Assembly: GCF_013166515.1 (NCBI RefSeq)
Contig: NZ_JABKKJ010000006.1
Location: forward strand, 62,001-126,000
Reading direction: 5' to 3'
Length of the DNA: 64,000 bases
DNA from: Xylanibacter caecicola
GTDB taxonomy: Bacteria > Bacteroidota > Bacteroidia > Bacteroidales > Bacteroidaceae
Positions 41,736 to 49,585 of this stretch are shown piece by piece. The translations under genes were made by a program, and so were the position numbers. The notes beneath the pieces were generated by a model. It was not told the DNA's origin, did not search any database, and saw nothing but the letters and a program-made list of their open reading frames with translations. The stretch's first letter is position 1, and each line of letters starts with the position of its first letter.

Positions 41736-41740
41736 CTTTG
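41709..41740 (+). promoter_or_regulatory. tRNA-His promoter
   Basis: TTTG at 41709-41712, 20 bp, then TACCTTTG at 41733-41740. The spacing and sequence are the same as in the tRNA-Arg promoter at 46287-46318, so this is the best-defined promoter form in the window. Confidence 0.75.
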
Positions 41741-41772
41741 CACTCGCTTTTAGAGTTTTAGCGACATTGCAC

Positions 41773-41847
41773 GGTGGCTATAGTTCAGTTGGTTAGAGCG
41801 TCAGATTGTGGTTCTGAATGTCGTGGGTTCGAGTCCCACTAGCCACC
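41773..41847 (+). tRNA. tRNA-His(GTG)
   Basis: Acceptor GTGGCTA/TAGCCAC with an extra G at -1 (41773) facing discriminator C73, the histidine identity pair. Anticodon arm CAGAT-TGTGGTT region gives anticodon GTG. T arm GTGGG-TTCGAGT-CCCAC. CCA is not encoded. A 16-bp hairpin terminator follows directly. Confidence 0.96.
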
Positions 41848-41849
41848 CT

Positions 41850-41894
41850 AAAGAGAATGGATGAAGTTCTTACGGAATTTCATCCATTCTCTTT
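41850..41894. terminator. tRNA-His terminator
   Basis: AAAGAGAATGGATGAA (41850-41865) pairs perfectly over 16 bp with TTCATCCATTCTCTTT (41879-41894), 13-nt loop, then TATTG. Confidence 0.85.
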
Positions 41895-42056
41895 TATTGT
41901 ATGATATACTATCCATGAACGCCTCATTAGCCATAAAACAAAGGAAAAATGATAATATTTACGGATGCACGACGTTATATTATCAATGAACAAAAGCCTG
42001 CCGCCGCATGGCGACAGGTACTATCTACTGATTTACAAACAAACATCAGGGGCGAT

Positions 42057-42839
42057 ATGAACACACTTTCATCAGAAACACTTATTACAACCGTCAAGGA
42101 AGCGGCACGCCTTATGCAAGCCGACGGCTTTGAAGTTTCATACAAAGAAGGCTTCTCCAACATTGTCACATCATCGGATGTCGCCGTCCAGGACTTCCTG
42201 TGCGCCAGACTGAAAGAACTGCTACCAGACAGCGGTTTTATATGTGAGGAGGAAGACATGCGGGACATATCGCATGAATATACATGGATAATAGATCCGA
42301 TAGACGGCACTGCCAACTATAGCCGGGGCATTGCCCAGTGTGCCATTTGCGTGGCACTTAAACATGGCGATGATATAGAACTGGGAGTTGTATACATCCC
42401 TCAGACAGGCGAACTGTTCCACGCCGAGAGAGGCAAAGGCGCATGGCTGAACGGGCGCAGAATATCCGTGTCACAGCGTCCGTTCGCAAATTCAATAATG
42501 TGTACGGCGCTGCCGGTATACCATAAAGAATATACAGAAGTGTGTTCGGACATCATCCGCGAGGCGTTCATGCAGTGCAACGACATACGCCGGTTCGGTG
42601 CATGTGCCCCGGAACTTTGCTATCTTGCCATGGGACGCTGCGAACTGTACTTTGAATACCTGCTCAGTCCGTGGGATTTCGCTGCCGCATCGCTCATTGT
42701 AACCGAAGCGGGCGGCATGATAACCGACCTTGACGGCAGCACACCGACATGCACCTGCCAATGCGGAATAGTTGCTGCCAACAGCAAAGAAAACCACACA
42801 AGACTGCTGAACATTGTGCAAAAGAAGATTAAGGGCTGA
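42057..42839 (+). CDS. Inositol monophosphatase family protein
   Basis: 260 residues from MNTLSSETLITTVKEAARLM, preceded by an AGGGGCGAT that may serve as ribosome site. Metal and phosphate motifs of the Li-sensitive phosphatase fold: GFICEEED, WIIDPIDGTANYSRG, and SPWDFAAASLIVTEAGGMITD. The family includes SuhB and CysQ/HisN-like enzymes. The substrate is not fixed by sequence, though the position two genes after tRNA-His gives no help. The longer open frame from 41949 lacks conservation. Confidence 0.9.
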   Translation: MNTLSSETLITTVKEAARLMQADGFEVSYKEGFSNIVTSSDVAVQDFLCARLKELLPDSGFICEEEDMRDISHEYTWIIDPIDGTANYSRGIAQCAICVALKHGDDIELGVVYIPQTGELFHAERGKGAWLNGRRISVSQRPFANSIMCTALPVYHKEYTEVCSDIIREAFMQCNDIRRFGACAPELCYLAMGRCELYFEYLLSPWDFAAASLIVTEAGGMITDLDGSTPTCTCQCGIVAANSKENHTRLLNIVQKKIKG

Positions 42840-42887
42840 CATATTATTCCGCAAGCAATACACAACGCGCCTTACGAAACGGTGGGA

Positions 42888-43026
42888 ATAAATATAAGGA
42901 GATAAAGGGAAATAAGAGAAGATATGTTGCCAAGGGCAACAGAAGATAAAAGACAACAGTCTTGAATCAAGCAACAAAACATTTGTCTTTTATCTCCCCG
43001 TATCTCCTTTTATCTCCCTTTATCTA
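42888..43026. repeat. GAAGATA/TATCTTC hairpin element, copy e (diverged)
   Basis: Arms of AAGGAGATAAAGGG and CTCCTTTTATCTCCC type units, with ACATTTGTC in the core but without the GACGTATGC block. A small hairpin GTTGCCAAGGGCAAC replaces the GTGG...CCAC hairpin. It lies between the convergent monophosphatase gene and cmk. Confidence 0.65.
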
Positions 43027-43070
43027 CTATTAAAACGTCTCTATCGATTTAAGAACCCTCCGGTGAGACA

Positions 43071-43763
43071 TCAAGCACCGGTTCTTTCCTTGAAAATATC
43101 CATAAGCCACGCCTTTTGCTCGGCTATTGTCATGGTGCTGTTGTCAAGTTCAACGGCATCATCAGCCTTGCGCAACGGCGACACTTCACGATGCGAGTCT
43201 ATATAATCGCGCTGCTCCACGTTCTTAAGAATATCATCAAAGTCGGCAGGCATGCCCTTTGCACGCAGTTCGTCAAAGCGGCGCTGCGCACGCACACGGG
43301 CAGAAGCAGTGACAAAGACCTTCAGTTCGGCATCGGGAAACACTGCCGTACCGATGTCGCGACCGTCCATAACGATGCCTTTCTCCTCGCCCATTTTCTG
43401 CTGCTGCGCCACAAGAGCCTTCCTTACAAAGGGAAGTGCGGCTACCGGACTGACGTGCGACGACACCTCCATCGAGCGTATTTCCTTCTCAACAAGCTCT
43501 CCGTTAAGATATGTGTCGGGGCATCCCGTCGCCTCATTCAGGCGGAAGGAGATGACAATGCCGTTCATCGCAGCCTCGAGGGCAGCAGTATCGATGCCGC
43601 CGTCGGCACCGAACATGCCGCCACGCATGGCAAAAAGAGTCACTGCACGGTACATGGCACCCGTGTCCACATAGATATAACCAATCTCACGTGCAAGGTC
43701 TTTAGCCATTGTAGACTTGCCGCAAGACGAAAAACCGTCGATTGCTATGGTAATCTTTTTCAT
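43071..43763 (-). CDS. cmk: Cytidylate kinase
   Basis: 230 residues from [18 protein letters not shown]. Phosphorylates CMP and dCMP. Walker A GFSSCGKS at residues 9-16, [12 protein letters not shown] for [23 protein letters not shown] and the lid [20 protein letters not shown]. It starts 4 nt after the porQ stop. The porQ-cmk order is a known one in type IX secretion bacteria such as Porphyromonas, where ispH follows; here ispH lies about 3 kb away in a separate operon. Confidence 0.95.
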   Translation of the reverse strand: MKKITIAIDGFSSCGKSTMAKDLAREIGYIYVDTGAMYRAVTLFAMRGGMFGADGGIDTAALEAAMNGIVISFRLNEATGCPDTYLNGELVEKEIRSMEVSSHVSPVAALPFVRKALVAQQQKMGEEKGIVMDGRDIGTAVFPDAELKVFVTASARVRAQRRFDELRAKGMPADFDDILKNVEQRDYIDSHREVSPLRKADDAVELDNSTMTIAEQKAWLMDIFKERTGA

Positions 43764-43767
43764 TTGT

Positions 43768-44715
43768 CTATAAACAGTAAGAAACATTTATGGTCAGTGA
43801 ATTGGAAGATACATGGTATTTTCCGTATGACAGATTGAGTTTGAAACGCTCCAACATAAGTCCCGCGCCGAACGAAAGACCGGCTCCGTGACTGCTTTCC
43901 TCCTCTCCGCTGATAATCTTCATCTCTTCCACACGGCGGAAATTGTATCCTCCGGCAATATAGATCTGCGGCGAAAGGATAATATCCACGCCGGCAACAA
44001 GGTGGTTTATGAACTTATAATCCCAGTGAGTAAGGTCTGTGAGCGTTGCCGACACACGGAACGGCAGGTTCAGCAACTTCTTGCTCGCGCCCAACTGCAC
44101 GTCCATGGGCATTTTTCCGTACTCGTCGTCGAATGCCTTCAGCTCACCACCAAGGTTCTTGGCAACGAGCGAGAGCGACCATTCGCGGTCCGGATCATAA
44201 TAGTTCAGTCCCAAATCCACGCCCATGGCAATGGAGTTATAGTCGCCAATGTAAGACGTAACGAACTTTGCCGCGATACCTCCGGCAAGCCTTTCGGTGA
44301 GCGAATAGCTGAAGACGCCGCCCAACATGATGTCCTTTGCGGAGAACTCTCCGTTCTGAACATTGTTCTCGTCCACCTGTTTCATCTTGCCATAGTCCAT
44401 ATACTGAGCCATCACCGCCACCGTCGCACGCTCCTTTATAATCCTGTTGAACGACGCACTTGCCGTTTTCGCCCCCTCCATATACGTCATAAAGTTAAGG
44501 TTGATGCTCTTGTCGCTCACCGACGACAGCAGCGACGGATTATGAAACATCAGCGACGGGTCGTCTTCTATTATGGTGATATTGTCTCCACCCAGTGCCG
44601 CAGCATGAGCACTTACGGGAAGGCGCAGGAAATTATACGACGTCCGGCTTTCCTGAGCCGATGTTTTTATTGCGCAAGAAAATATCATCGCGAGTAGAAA
44701 AACCGCCTTTTTCAT
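43768..44715 (-). CDS. porQ: PorQ-like type IX secretion outer-membrane protein
   Basis: 315 residues. Signal peptide (about 1-20, ending TSAQ) and a PorV/FadL-type beta-barrel pattern: [20 protein letters not shown] at the start, [10 protein letters not shown], repeated SAGLSFG-like strands ([19 protein letters not shown]), and a final hydrophobic strand ending SYCL. PorQ binds PorZ and PorU of the attachment complex at the cell surface. Together with the PorE-like protein at 8789 this implies a working type IX system. Own promoter 24 nt upstream. Confidence 0.9.
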   Translation of the reverse strand: MKKAVFLLAMIFSCAIKTSAQESRTSYNFLRLPVSAHAAALGGDNITIIEDDPSLMFHNPSLLSSVSDKSINLNFMTYMEGAKTASASFNRIIKERATVAVMAQYMDYGKMKQVDENNVQNGEFSAKDIMLGGVFSYSLTERLAGGIAAKFVTSYIGDYNSIAMGVDLGLNYYDPDREWSLSLVAKNLGGELKAFDDEYGKMPMDVQLGASKKLLNLPFRVSATLTDLTHWDYKFINHLVAGVDIILSPQIYIAGGYNFRRVEEMKIISGEEESSHGAGLSFGAGLMLERFKLNLSYGKYHVSSNSLTINVSYCL

Positions 44716-44738
44716 CTTTATTATATATAATTTTGCGG

Positions 44739-44746
44739 CAAAGGTA
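44739..44746 (-). promoter_or_regulatory. porQ-cmk promoter (-7 box)
   Basis: TACCTTTG on the minus strand fits TAnnTTTG; leader about 17 nt before the porQ ATG at 44715. Confidence 0.6.
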
Positions 44747-44768
44747 CACCTTTTTAAAATATCTACAC

Positions 44769-44776
44769 TAATTTTG
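44769..44776 (+). promoter_or_regulatory. Promoter of the TonB gene (-7 box)
   Basis: TAATTTTG fits TAnnTTTG and is back to back with the porQ box; it would give a leader of about 95 nt before 44878. Confidence 0.45.
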
Positions 44777-44877
44777 CAAGGTGAATTTCACGCCGCATCG
44801 GGTTATCTCCAATAATAACGTAAAAAACGCCGGATTAGTGTACAGGCTCCCGACAGGCAGGCACGGCAAGTAATAAG

Positions 44878-45597
44878 ATGGAAGAAAAAAAGTCATACAA
44901 GGCAGATCTGGAGAACAAAAGGACAACGATGTTCCTTTTGGGATTTATACTTGTGATGTCCGTTTTCATCGCCATACTTGAACATGCCACTGTTTCAGGC
45001 GAGGCAGACATGCCCGAAGACTTCACCGAGAGCATTGCACAAGACCTTGTCCTGGCTGCCGACAACAGCCGGAAGGACATGGCTGCCGTATCGGCTCCCG
45101 CTACAAAACCGAAAAAGACGGAAAGAATAAACATCGTGGAAAACGCCACCGACGAGGAGATTGCACCTCCTGCCAACAGCGAAAATGAAAACAACGCCGG
45201 CAAAACACTTGAGGAAAACGTAAGCGAGAACGACCAAAAGAAAACCGTGACGCCGACACATACCGCCGCAGCAGGCGACAATGTGTTAAGTTTCCGCGTC
45301 GTAGAGCAGTTGCCGGAATACCCCGGAGGCATGTCGGCATTAATGAAATGGCTTACAAACAACCTGAAATATCCTTACATTGCACAGAAAAACAAGAAGC
45401 AGGGCAAGGTAATCGTGGCATTCATCATCAACAAAGACGGCTCCGTGTCAGACCTTAAGCTGGTTAAAGGCATCGATGCAAACCTCGACCGCGAGGTTCT
45501 TCGCGTAATCAACATGATGCCCAAGTGGAAGCCGGGAACGGACAAAGGCAAGCCGTGCCGCACATATTTCTGCATTCCTGTTGTGTTCAACCTCTGA
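44878..45597 (+). CDS. tonB: TonB-family energy transducer
   Basis: 239 residues. Short cytoplasmic start, one membrane segment (about 18-37, MFLLGFILVMSVFIAILEHA), an acidic Asn/Glu/Lys-rich periplasmic spacer (about 40-135), and a TonB C-terminal domain (about 145-239: QLPEYPGGMSALMKWL, KVIVAFIINKDGSVSD, NMMPKWKPGTDKGKPCR). Carries force from ExbBD to TonB-dependent receptors such as that at 3473. Not next to an exb operon. The spacer lacks the Pro-rich stretch of E. coli TonB. Confidence 0.9.
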   Translation: MEEKKSYKADLENKRTTMFLLGFILVMSVFIAILEHATVSGEADMPEDFTESIAQDLVLAADNSRKDMAAVSAPATKPKKTERINIVENATDEEIAPPANSENENNAGKTLEENVSENDQKKTVTPTHTAAAGDNVLSFRVVEQLPEYPGGMSALMKWLTNNLKYPYIAQKNKKQGKVIVAFIINKDGSVSDLKLVKGIDANLDREVLRVINMMPKWKPGTDKGKPCRTYFCIPVVFNL

Positions 45598-45829
45598 TCG
45601 TTCGCTCTCTTCCCTACCGCCATGCACCGCTCGCGGCAAGGCAATACACAATGTCATGATTTTCATCGTTTCGCTTTCTTTCTGACTTTTCATAACCTCC
45701 GAATACGCCGTCTTTCTGAAAATAAAAATCATTTGGACGCAAAGACGTCATAAATACGTGTGCAGCGGCAAGACGTTGTATGACAGTGCATTACACTACA
45801 TGCGGCAACATTGTGCAACAAACATCCGC

Positions 45830-46005
45830 TTTTTCACACGCAAACATGCCTCTTTTCTATGAAAAACATGCCGTTTTAGACTCTTAACCCATACGGTTAC
45901 GGGGGTGATATGCGCCATTTCAGGGTGTAAAACACGGCATATTGCACTCCAAAATGCCGCATATTGCAACTCAAAAGGTGCCTTTTCAGAAACAAAGGGG
46001 CACAG
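45830..46005. repeat. 22-bp periodic array, TTTT/AAAAG family, copy 4 (longest, diverged)
   Basis: Eight units at intervals of 21-23 bp (starts 45830, 45853, 45874, 45897, 45918, 45940, 45962 and 45984). The last four are exactly 22 bp, e.g. TTTCAGGGTGTAAAACACG and TATTGCACTCCAAAATGCC. It lies in the 740-bp gap between tonB and tRNA-Arg. The rest of the gap (45598-45829 and 46006-46280) shows no gene, only short shadow frames. Confidence 0.75.
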
Positions 46006-46286
46006 CTCAGCCTTTTTAACATCTCGTTTGACGAAAAGCACGAACGTTTTCCGTTTTACATATCGACATGCTTTACATACATCAACGGTACATTTTGTCA
46101 TTCCGAACCACCCTTGAATGCCCGGCACTCCGCATACAATGCCTGCCGTATGCCGGCATATACCGTGCCCGGATATGGCATATCGGTTGCAAAAGCCAAA
46201 CTTCACACACCGCAGAGGCAAATAACCAAGAAACCAACATGAATTTGATAAAAATTCAACTTCATGTCAAAAAAAGTACAGAAACA

Positions 46287-46318
46287 TTTGGTCATAACAA
46301 AAAAACTTGCTACCTTTG
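46287..46318 (+). promoter_or_regulatory. tRNA-Arg promoter
   Basis: TTTG at 46287-46290, 20 bp, then TACCTTTG at 46311-46318. The same design as the tRNA-His promoter. Transcription would start near 46325. Confidence 0.75.
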
Positions 46319-46337
46319 CATCGCAATTAAGAAAAAC

Positions 46338-46411
46338 GGCTCCGTAGCTCAACTGAATAGAGCATCTGACTACGGATCAGAAGGTTACAGGTTTGAATCC
46401 TGTCGGAGTCA
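46338..46411 (+). tRNA. tRNA-Arg(ACG)
   Basis: 74 nt. Acceptor GGCTCCG/CGGAGTC with one G-T pair, D arm with AGCTCAACTGAATAGAGC, anticodon stem TCTGA/TCAGA around loop CTACGGA (anticodon ACG, normally edited to ICG and reading CGU, CGC and CGA), T arm ACAGG-TTTGAAT-CCTGT. Discriminator A. The hairpin at 46412-46449 begins at the very next base. Confidence 0.95.
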
Positions 46412-46449
46412 CAAAGAGAGGCAACATCGCAAGAAGTTGCCTCTCTTTG
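46412..46449. terminator. Terminator between tRNA-Arg and ispH
   Basis: CAAAGAGAGGCAAC (46412-46425) pairs perfectly with GTTGCCTCTCTTTG (46436-46449), 10-nt loop, then TGTTTAT. Also placed to stop ispH transcripts from the other strand. Confidence 0.85.
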
Positions 46450-46467
46450 TGTTTATAAAATCGTTGT

Positions 46468-47322
46468 TTAAAATCCAAGTATACAGTCGCGGCATTTGTC
46501 CATAAGCCATTTTGGGGTGCTCGTCGCACCGCAGATGCCTATCGTCGATACGCCTTCAATCCACGAACGGTCAATCTCCTCAGGTCCTTCTATAAGGTAA
46601 CTGTTGGGATTAACCCTCTTGCACTCGTTGAAAAGCACCTTTCCGTTGCTGCTCTTGCGCCCGCAAACAAACAGTATGAGGTCGTGACAACCGGCAAAGC
46701 GACTTATGTTGGGCATGCGGTTCGCCACCTGCCGGCATATAGTGTCAAAACTGCGGAATGTGGCAGAGGGCGATATGTGCTCCTGTATGTAATCTATTAT
46801 GCGGTGAAACTCGTCGAGCGACTTTGTCGTCTGCGAATAAAGATATATGTCGCGGTTGTAGTCGAGGTTCTTAACGTCATCAAAATGCGCTATCACAATG
46901 GCACGGCTGTTTGTCTGACCGACAAGCCCCAGCACCTCGGCATGCCCCGGTTTGCCGAAGATAACGGTCTGCGCATCGGGGTTTTCGTCATACTGCCGCT
47001 TTATTCTCCGCTGCAATTGCAGCACCACCGGGCACGTGGCATCGATTATCTCTATCTTGTTTTGCCGCGCCAGGGCGTATGTCTCCGGCGGCTCACCGTG
47101 CGCCCTGAGCAGCATTTTCACGCCGTGCAGCCTGCGCATGTCGTCGTGGTTGATGGTGATAAGCCCCATTTTGCGCAGCCGCTCGCACTCCATGCCGTTA
47201 TGGACAATGTCGCCAAGACAATAAAGGGGCTTGCCCGTGGCAAGCTCTTCCTCTGCCTTGCGTATGGCTGTGGTCACTCCGAAACAGAAACCGCTGCCGC
47301 TGTCAATCTCTACCTGTATCAT
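46468..47322 (-). CDS. ispH: 4-hydroxy-3-methylbut-2-enyl diphosphate reductase
   Basis: 284 residues. The last step of the MEP isoprenoid pathway, a [4Fe-4S] enzyme. Three cluster cysteines lie in SGFCFGVTTAI (Cys13), DATCPVV (about 96) and FDTICRQV (about 197). Substrate-site motifs HNGMECERL, LLRAHGEPPE, SQTTKS and GRKSSNGKVL are present, and ICGATSTPKWLM near the end. It follows meaB by 24 nt, so it is probably transcribed from that operon. Supplies precursors for the prenyl synthase at 35449. Confidence 0.96.
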   Translation of the reverse strand: MIQVEIDSGSGFCFGVTTAIRKAEEELATGKPLYCLGDIVHNGMECERLRKMGLITINHDDMRRLHGVKMLLRAHGEPPETYALARQNKIEIIDATCPVVLQLQRRIKRQYDENPDAQTVIFGKPGHAEVLGLVGQTNSRAIVIAHFDDVKNLDYNRDIYLYSQTTKSLDEFHRIIDYIQEHISPSATFRSFDTICRQVANRMPNISRFAGCHDLILFVCGRKSSNGKVLFNECKRVNPNSYLIEGPEEIDRSWIEGVSTIGICGATSTPKWLMDKCRDCILGF

Positions 47323-47345
47323 TTCAGAAACCTTTATAACAGATA

Positions 47346-48461
47346 TTACAAGTCGGCAGACCGTCCCCGCAAAGTGTCGAAGTACATTCCAAGCAGGTCT
47401 CCGGCAGCCTTGAACGATGTTTTCTCGCCGCGCAACACTGCACGTTCGGCGTCTTCAATGTGCCGCTCTACAAGCTCGTTGTTGTAGAAACTGTTGCGCA
47501 GATGTTCGTTTATGGTCTCATACATCCAGTATTTGCTCTGCTCGTTGCGACGGAAATCAAAGTATCCGTTAGCCTTTACGAAGTCGATATACTCGTATAT
47601 CATGTCCCACACCTCCTTGATACCTATGCCGTAGAAGCCGCTGTAGCAAAGAACCTTGGGCAGCCATCCGCTGTCCGGAGCCGGAAAGAAATGCAGTGCG
47701 TTGCGGAAATTGGCTGCCGCCATCTCGCATTTCTCCACGTTATTGCCGTCGCACTTGTTTATTACGATGCCGTCTGAAATCTCCATTATACCGCGCTTTA
47801 TGCCCTGCAGCTCGTCGCCGGTGCCTGCAAGCTGTATCAAAAGGAAGAAGTCCACCATCGAGTGGCATGCCGTTTCGCTCTGCCCCACGCCTACTGTCTC
47901 GACGAAAATCTTGTCGTATCCCGCCGCTTCGCACAATATTATGGTCTCGCGTGTCTTGCGTGCCACGCCTCCGAGAGAGCCCGCCGTCGGGCTGGGACGT
48001 ATGAACGACTCCTTTCTTTGGGCAAGTTTCTCCATTCGTGTCTTGTCTCCGAGAATGCTTCCCTTAGAGCGTTCGGAACTCGGATCGATTGCAAGCACGG
48101 CGAGTTTTCCGCCGAAACGGTCGAGCACATGCACGCCGAACTCGTCTATCGAGGTGCTCTTGCCGGCACCGGGAACGCCGCTTATGCCTATTCTGACAGA
48201 CTTGCCGCTGTACGGAAGACACTTGTCTATCACCTCCTGAGCCTTCTGCCGGTGTGCCGGACTGACGCTTTCCACCAGCGTAACAGCCTGGCTCAGCACC
48301 GTCACATTGCCCTTAAGTATGCCTTCCACCATCTCTCCGGCAGACAGTTCACGGCGTTTCACACGCATCCGCTTAAGATACGGATTGATTATGGACGGCT
48401 GCTCCACTCCCGAGTTCACCGCCAGTCCTTTATATTCTTCATTGTTTTCAGGATGTTCCAT
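47346..48461 (-). CDS. meaB: MeaB/ArgK-family GTPase, methylmalonyl-CoA mutase chaperone
   Basis: 371 residues. G3E P-loop GTPase with Walker A ISGVPGAGKSTSID, LAVLAIDPSSERSKGSILGD (cited in part), VETVGVGQSE (switch) and the base-recognition INKCDGNN. MeaB loads and protects adenosylcobalamin in methylmalonyl-CoA mutase, part of propionate/succinate metabolism in Bacteroidales. No mutase genes are in the window. It lies 52 nt after the DUF1573 gene and ahead of ispH on the same strand. Confidence 0.94.
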   Translation of the reverse strand: MEHPENNEEYKGLAVNSGVEQPSIINPYLKRMRVKRRELSAGEMVEGILKGNVTVLSQAVTLVESVSPAHRQKAQEVIDKCLPYSGKSVRIGISGVPGAGKSTSIDEFGVHVLDRFGGKLAVLAIDPSSERSKGSILGDKTRMEKLAQRKESFIRPSPTAGSLGGVARKTRETIILCEAAGYDKIFVETVGVGQSETACHSMVDFFLLIQLAGTGDELQGIKRGIMEISDGIVINKCDGNNVEKCEMAAANFRNALHFFPAPDSGWLPKVLCYSGFYGIGIKEVWDMIYEYIDFVKANGYFDFRRNEQSKYWMYETINEHLRNSFYNNELVERHIEDAERAVLRGEKTSFKAAGDLLGMYFDTLRGRSADL

Positions 48462-48513
48462 TGATATATTGTTTTATAAGCAGATGCTCAAAATCAGACG
48501 TATACAATCATTT

Positions 48514-49581
48514 TCACTTCACATTGATGTCTACCACCACCTTCGGACGGTCCGGATCGTTGGTTATCATCAGCACACGCGGTTTGCTTCTTGCCGTCTT
48601 CAGCAGTTTCTTATATGCTGTTATCTTTAGCTTTGCCGTGTCGCCCGGACGCAGTTTTGTCTTGTTAAGACTCACCTTAAGACCGTCGGTAAACATCTGC
48701 ATCGAGCGTATGTCGAGAGTGCTTTTGCCTACATTCTCAATCTGTATGACGCCGGATTTGGATGCTTTCTCACCGAACTCGCCAAGGTCAAGACTGCCGG
48801 AAGACAGCTGTATGACGGGCGCTTCAAGTTTCTGAGTTTCCGACATGTTGTCAAATCCGGGCAGCAGTACCGCCGAAACGGTTATCTCTTTGTCCGCACT
48901 TACCTTGTCTCCGGGGAACATTCCGAGATATACGGAAGAGCGTGTAAGCCCGAAACCGCGCAGTTTTTCCGTGTCGAGAGTTATCGTCGCCACACCCGTG
49001 CGCCCCGGTTGGACGGTCGTCGGCGACACGTTTGCCGAGAGATAGCGCGGCAGATGCATCACGACGGGAGTGACAGCCTTGTCGCCCGCGTTTCTGAAAT
49101 ATATCCTCTGCACGGGATTGTCGCCGCGGTTCACATCGTCAAACTCGATGTCGTTCTTGTCCACTTGCAGGCTGCCCACCGTGAATTTGTAGTCTGCAAC
49201 CTTTTCGACAGCCTCAGCCACCACCACACCGCGCATCTTAAGATAGAACGGACGGTCGGATGCCGTTGTGTAAACAGCCACCTCTTTCTCGAAATGTCCC
49301 AACTGTCTTGCATCGTAAGTGGCGGCAACATAGAAGCTGTCTCCGCGCGCGACATTGCCCCGCGGATACTCTGCCGTCATACATCCGCAGGCGGTTCTGA
49401 CATTCGTCACGGTCATGTCGTTCCCTTTGTTGCGCAGTTCAAACCTCACGGTGACGGGGTTTTCGTAGCCCACAGCACCGCAATCTATAATCTCATTCTT
49501 TGCCGATATGCGCTGGGCGGCGGCATTTGCCGACACCATCAGCGCCAAAGAGGCTAATATTATATTGCTTTTCATATCCAT
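48514..49581 (-). CDS. DUF1573-domain periplasmic protein
   Basis: 355 residues. Signal peptide (about 1-22, ending NAAAQ). Two or three Ig-like DUF1573 modules: about 30-115 (ENPVTVRFELRNKGND, VRTACGCMTAEYPRG with the hallmark Cys pair), about 130-235 and about 255-355 (GVIQIENVGKSTLDIR). Such proteins are abundant and unassigned in Bacteroidetes. It starts 4 nt after the A2M stop, with an AAGGTGAG ribosome-site-like sequence just upstream, so it is translationally coupled to A2M. ATG at 49575 is an alternative start. Confidence 0.85.
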   Translation of the reverse strand: MDMKSNIILASLALMVSANAAAQRISAKNEIIDCGAVGYENPVTVRFELRNKGNDMTVTNVRTACGCMTAEYPRGNVARGDSFYVAATYDARQLGHFEKEVAVYTTASDRPFYLKMRGVVVAEAVEKVADYKFTVGSLQVDKNDIEFDDVNRGDNPVQRIYFRNAGDKAVTPVVMHLPRYLSANVSPTTVQPGRTGVATITLDTEKLRGFGLTRSSVYLGMFPGDKVSADKEITVSAVLLPGFDNMSETQKLEAPVIQLSSGSLDLGEFGEKASKSGVIQIENVGKSTLDIRSMQMFTDGLKVSLNKTKLRPGDTAKLKITAYKKLLKTARSKPRVLMITNDPDRPKVVVDINVK

Positions 49582-49585
49582 AATG

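Noticed and set aside
41773..41847. tRNA-His or tRNA-Arg as an integration site
   Set aside because: No integrase, no direct repeat of the tRNA 3' end, and each tRNA is followed at once by its own terminator.
45796..46221. Minus-strand frame of 141 codons between tonB and tRNA-Arg
   Set aside because: It covers the 22-bp array, is rich in Cys, Arg and Val, and lacks a promoter box or family pattern.
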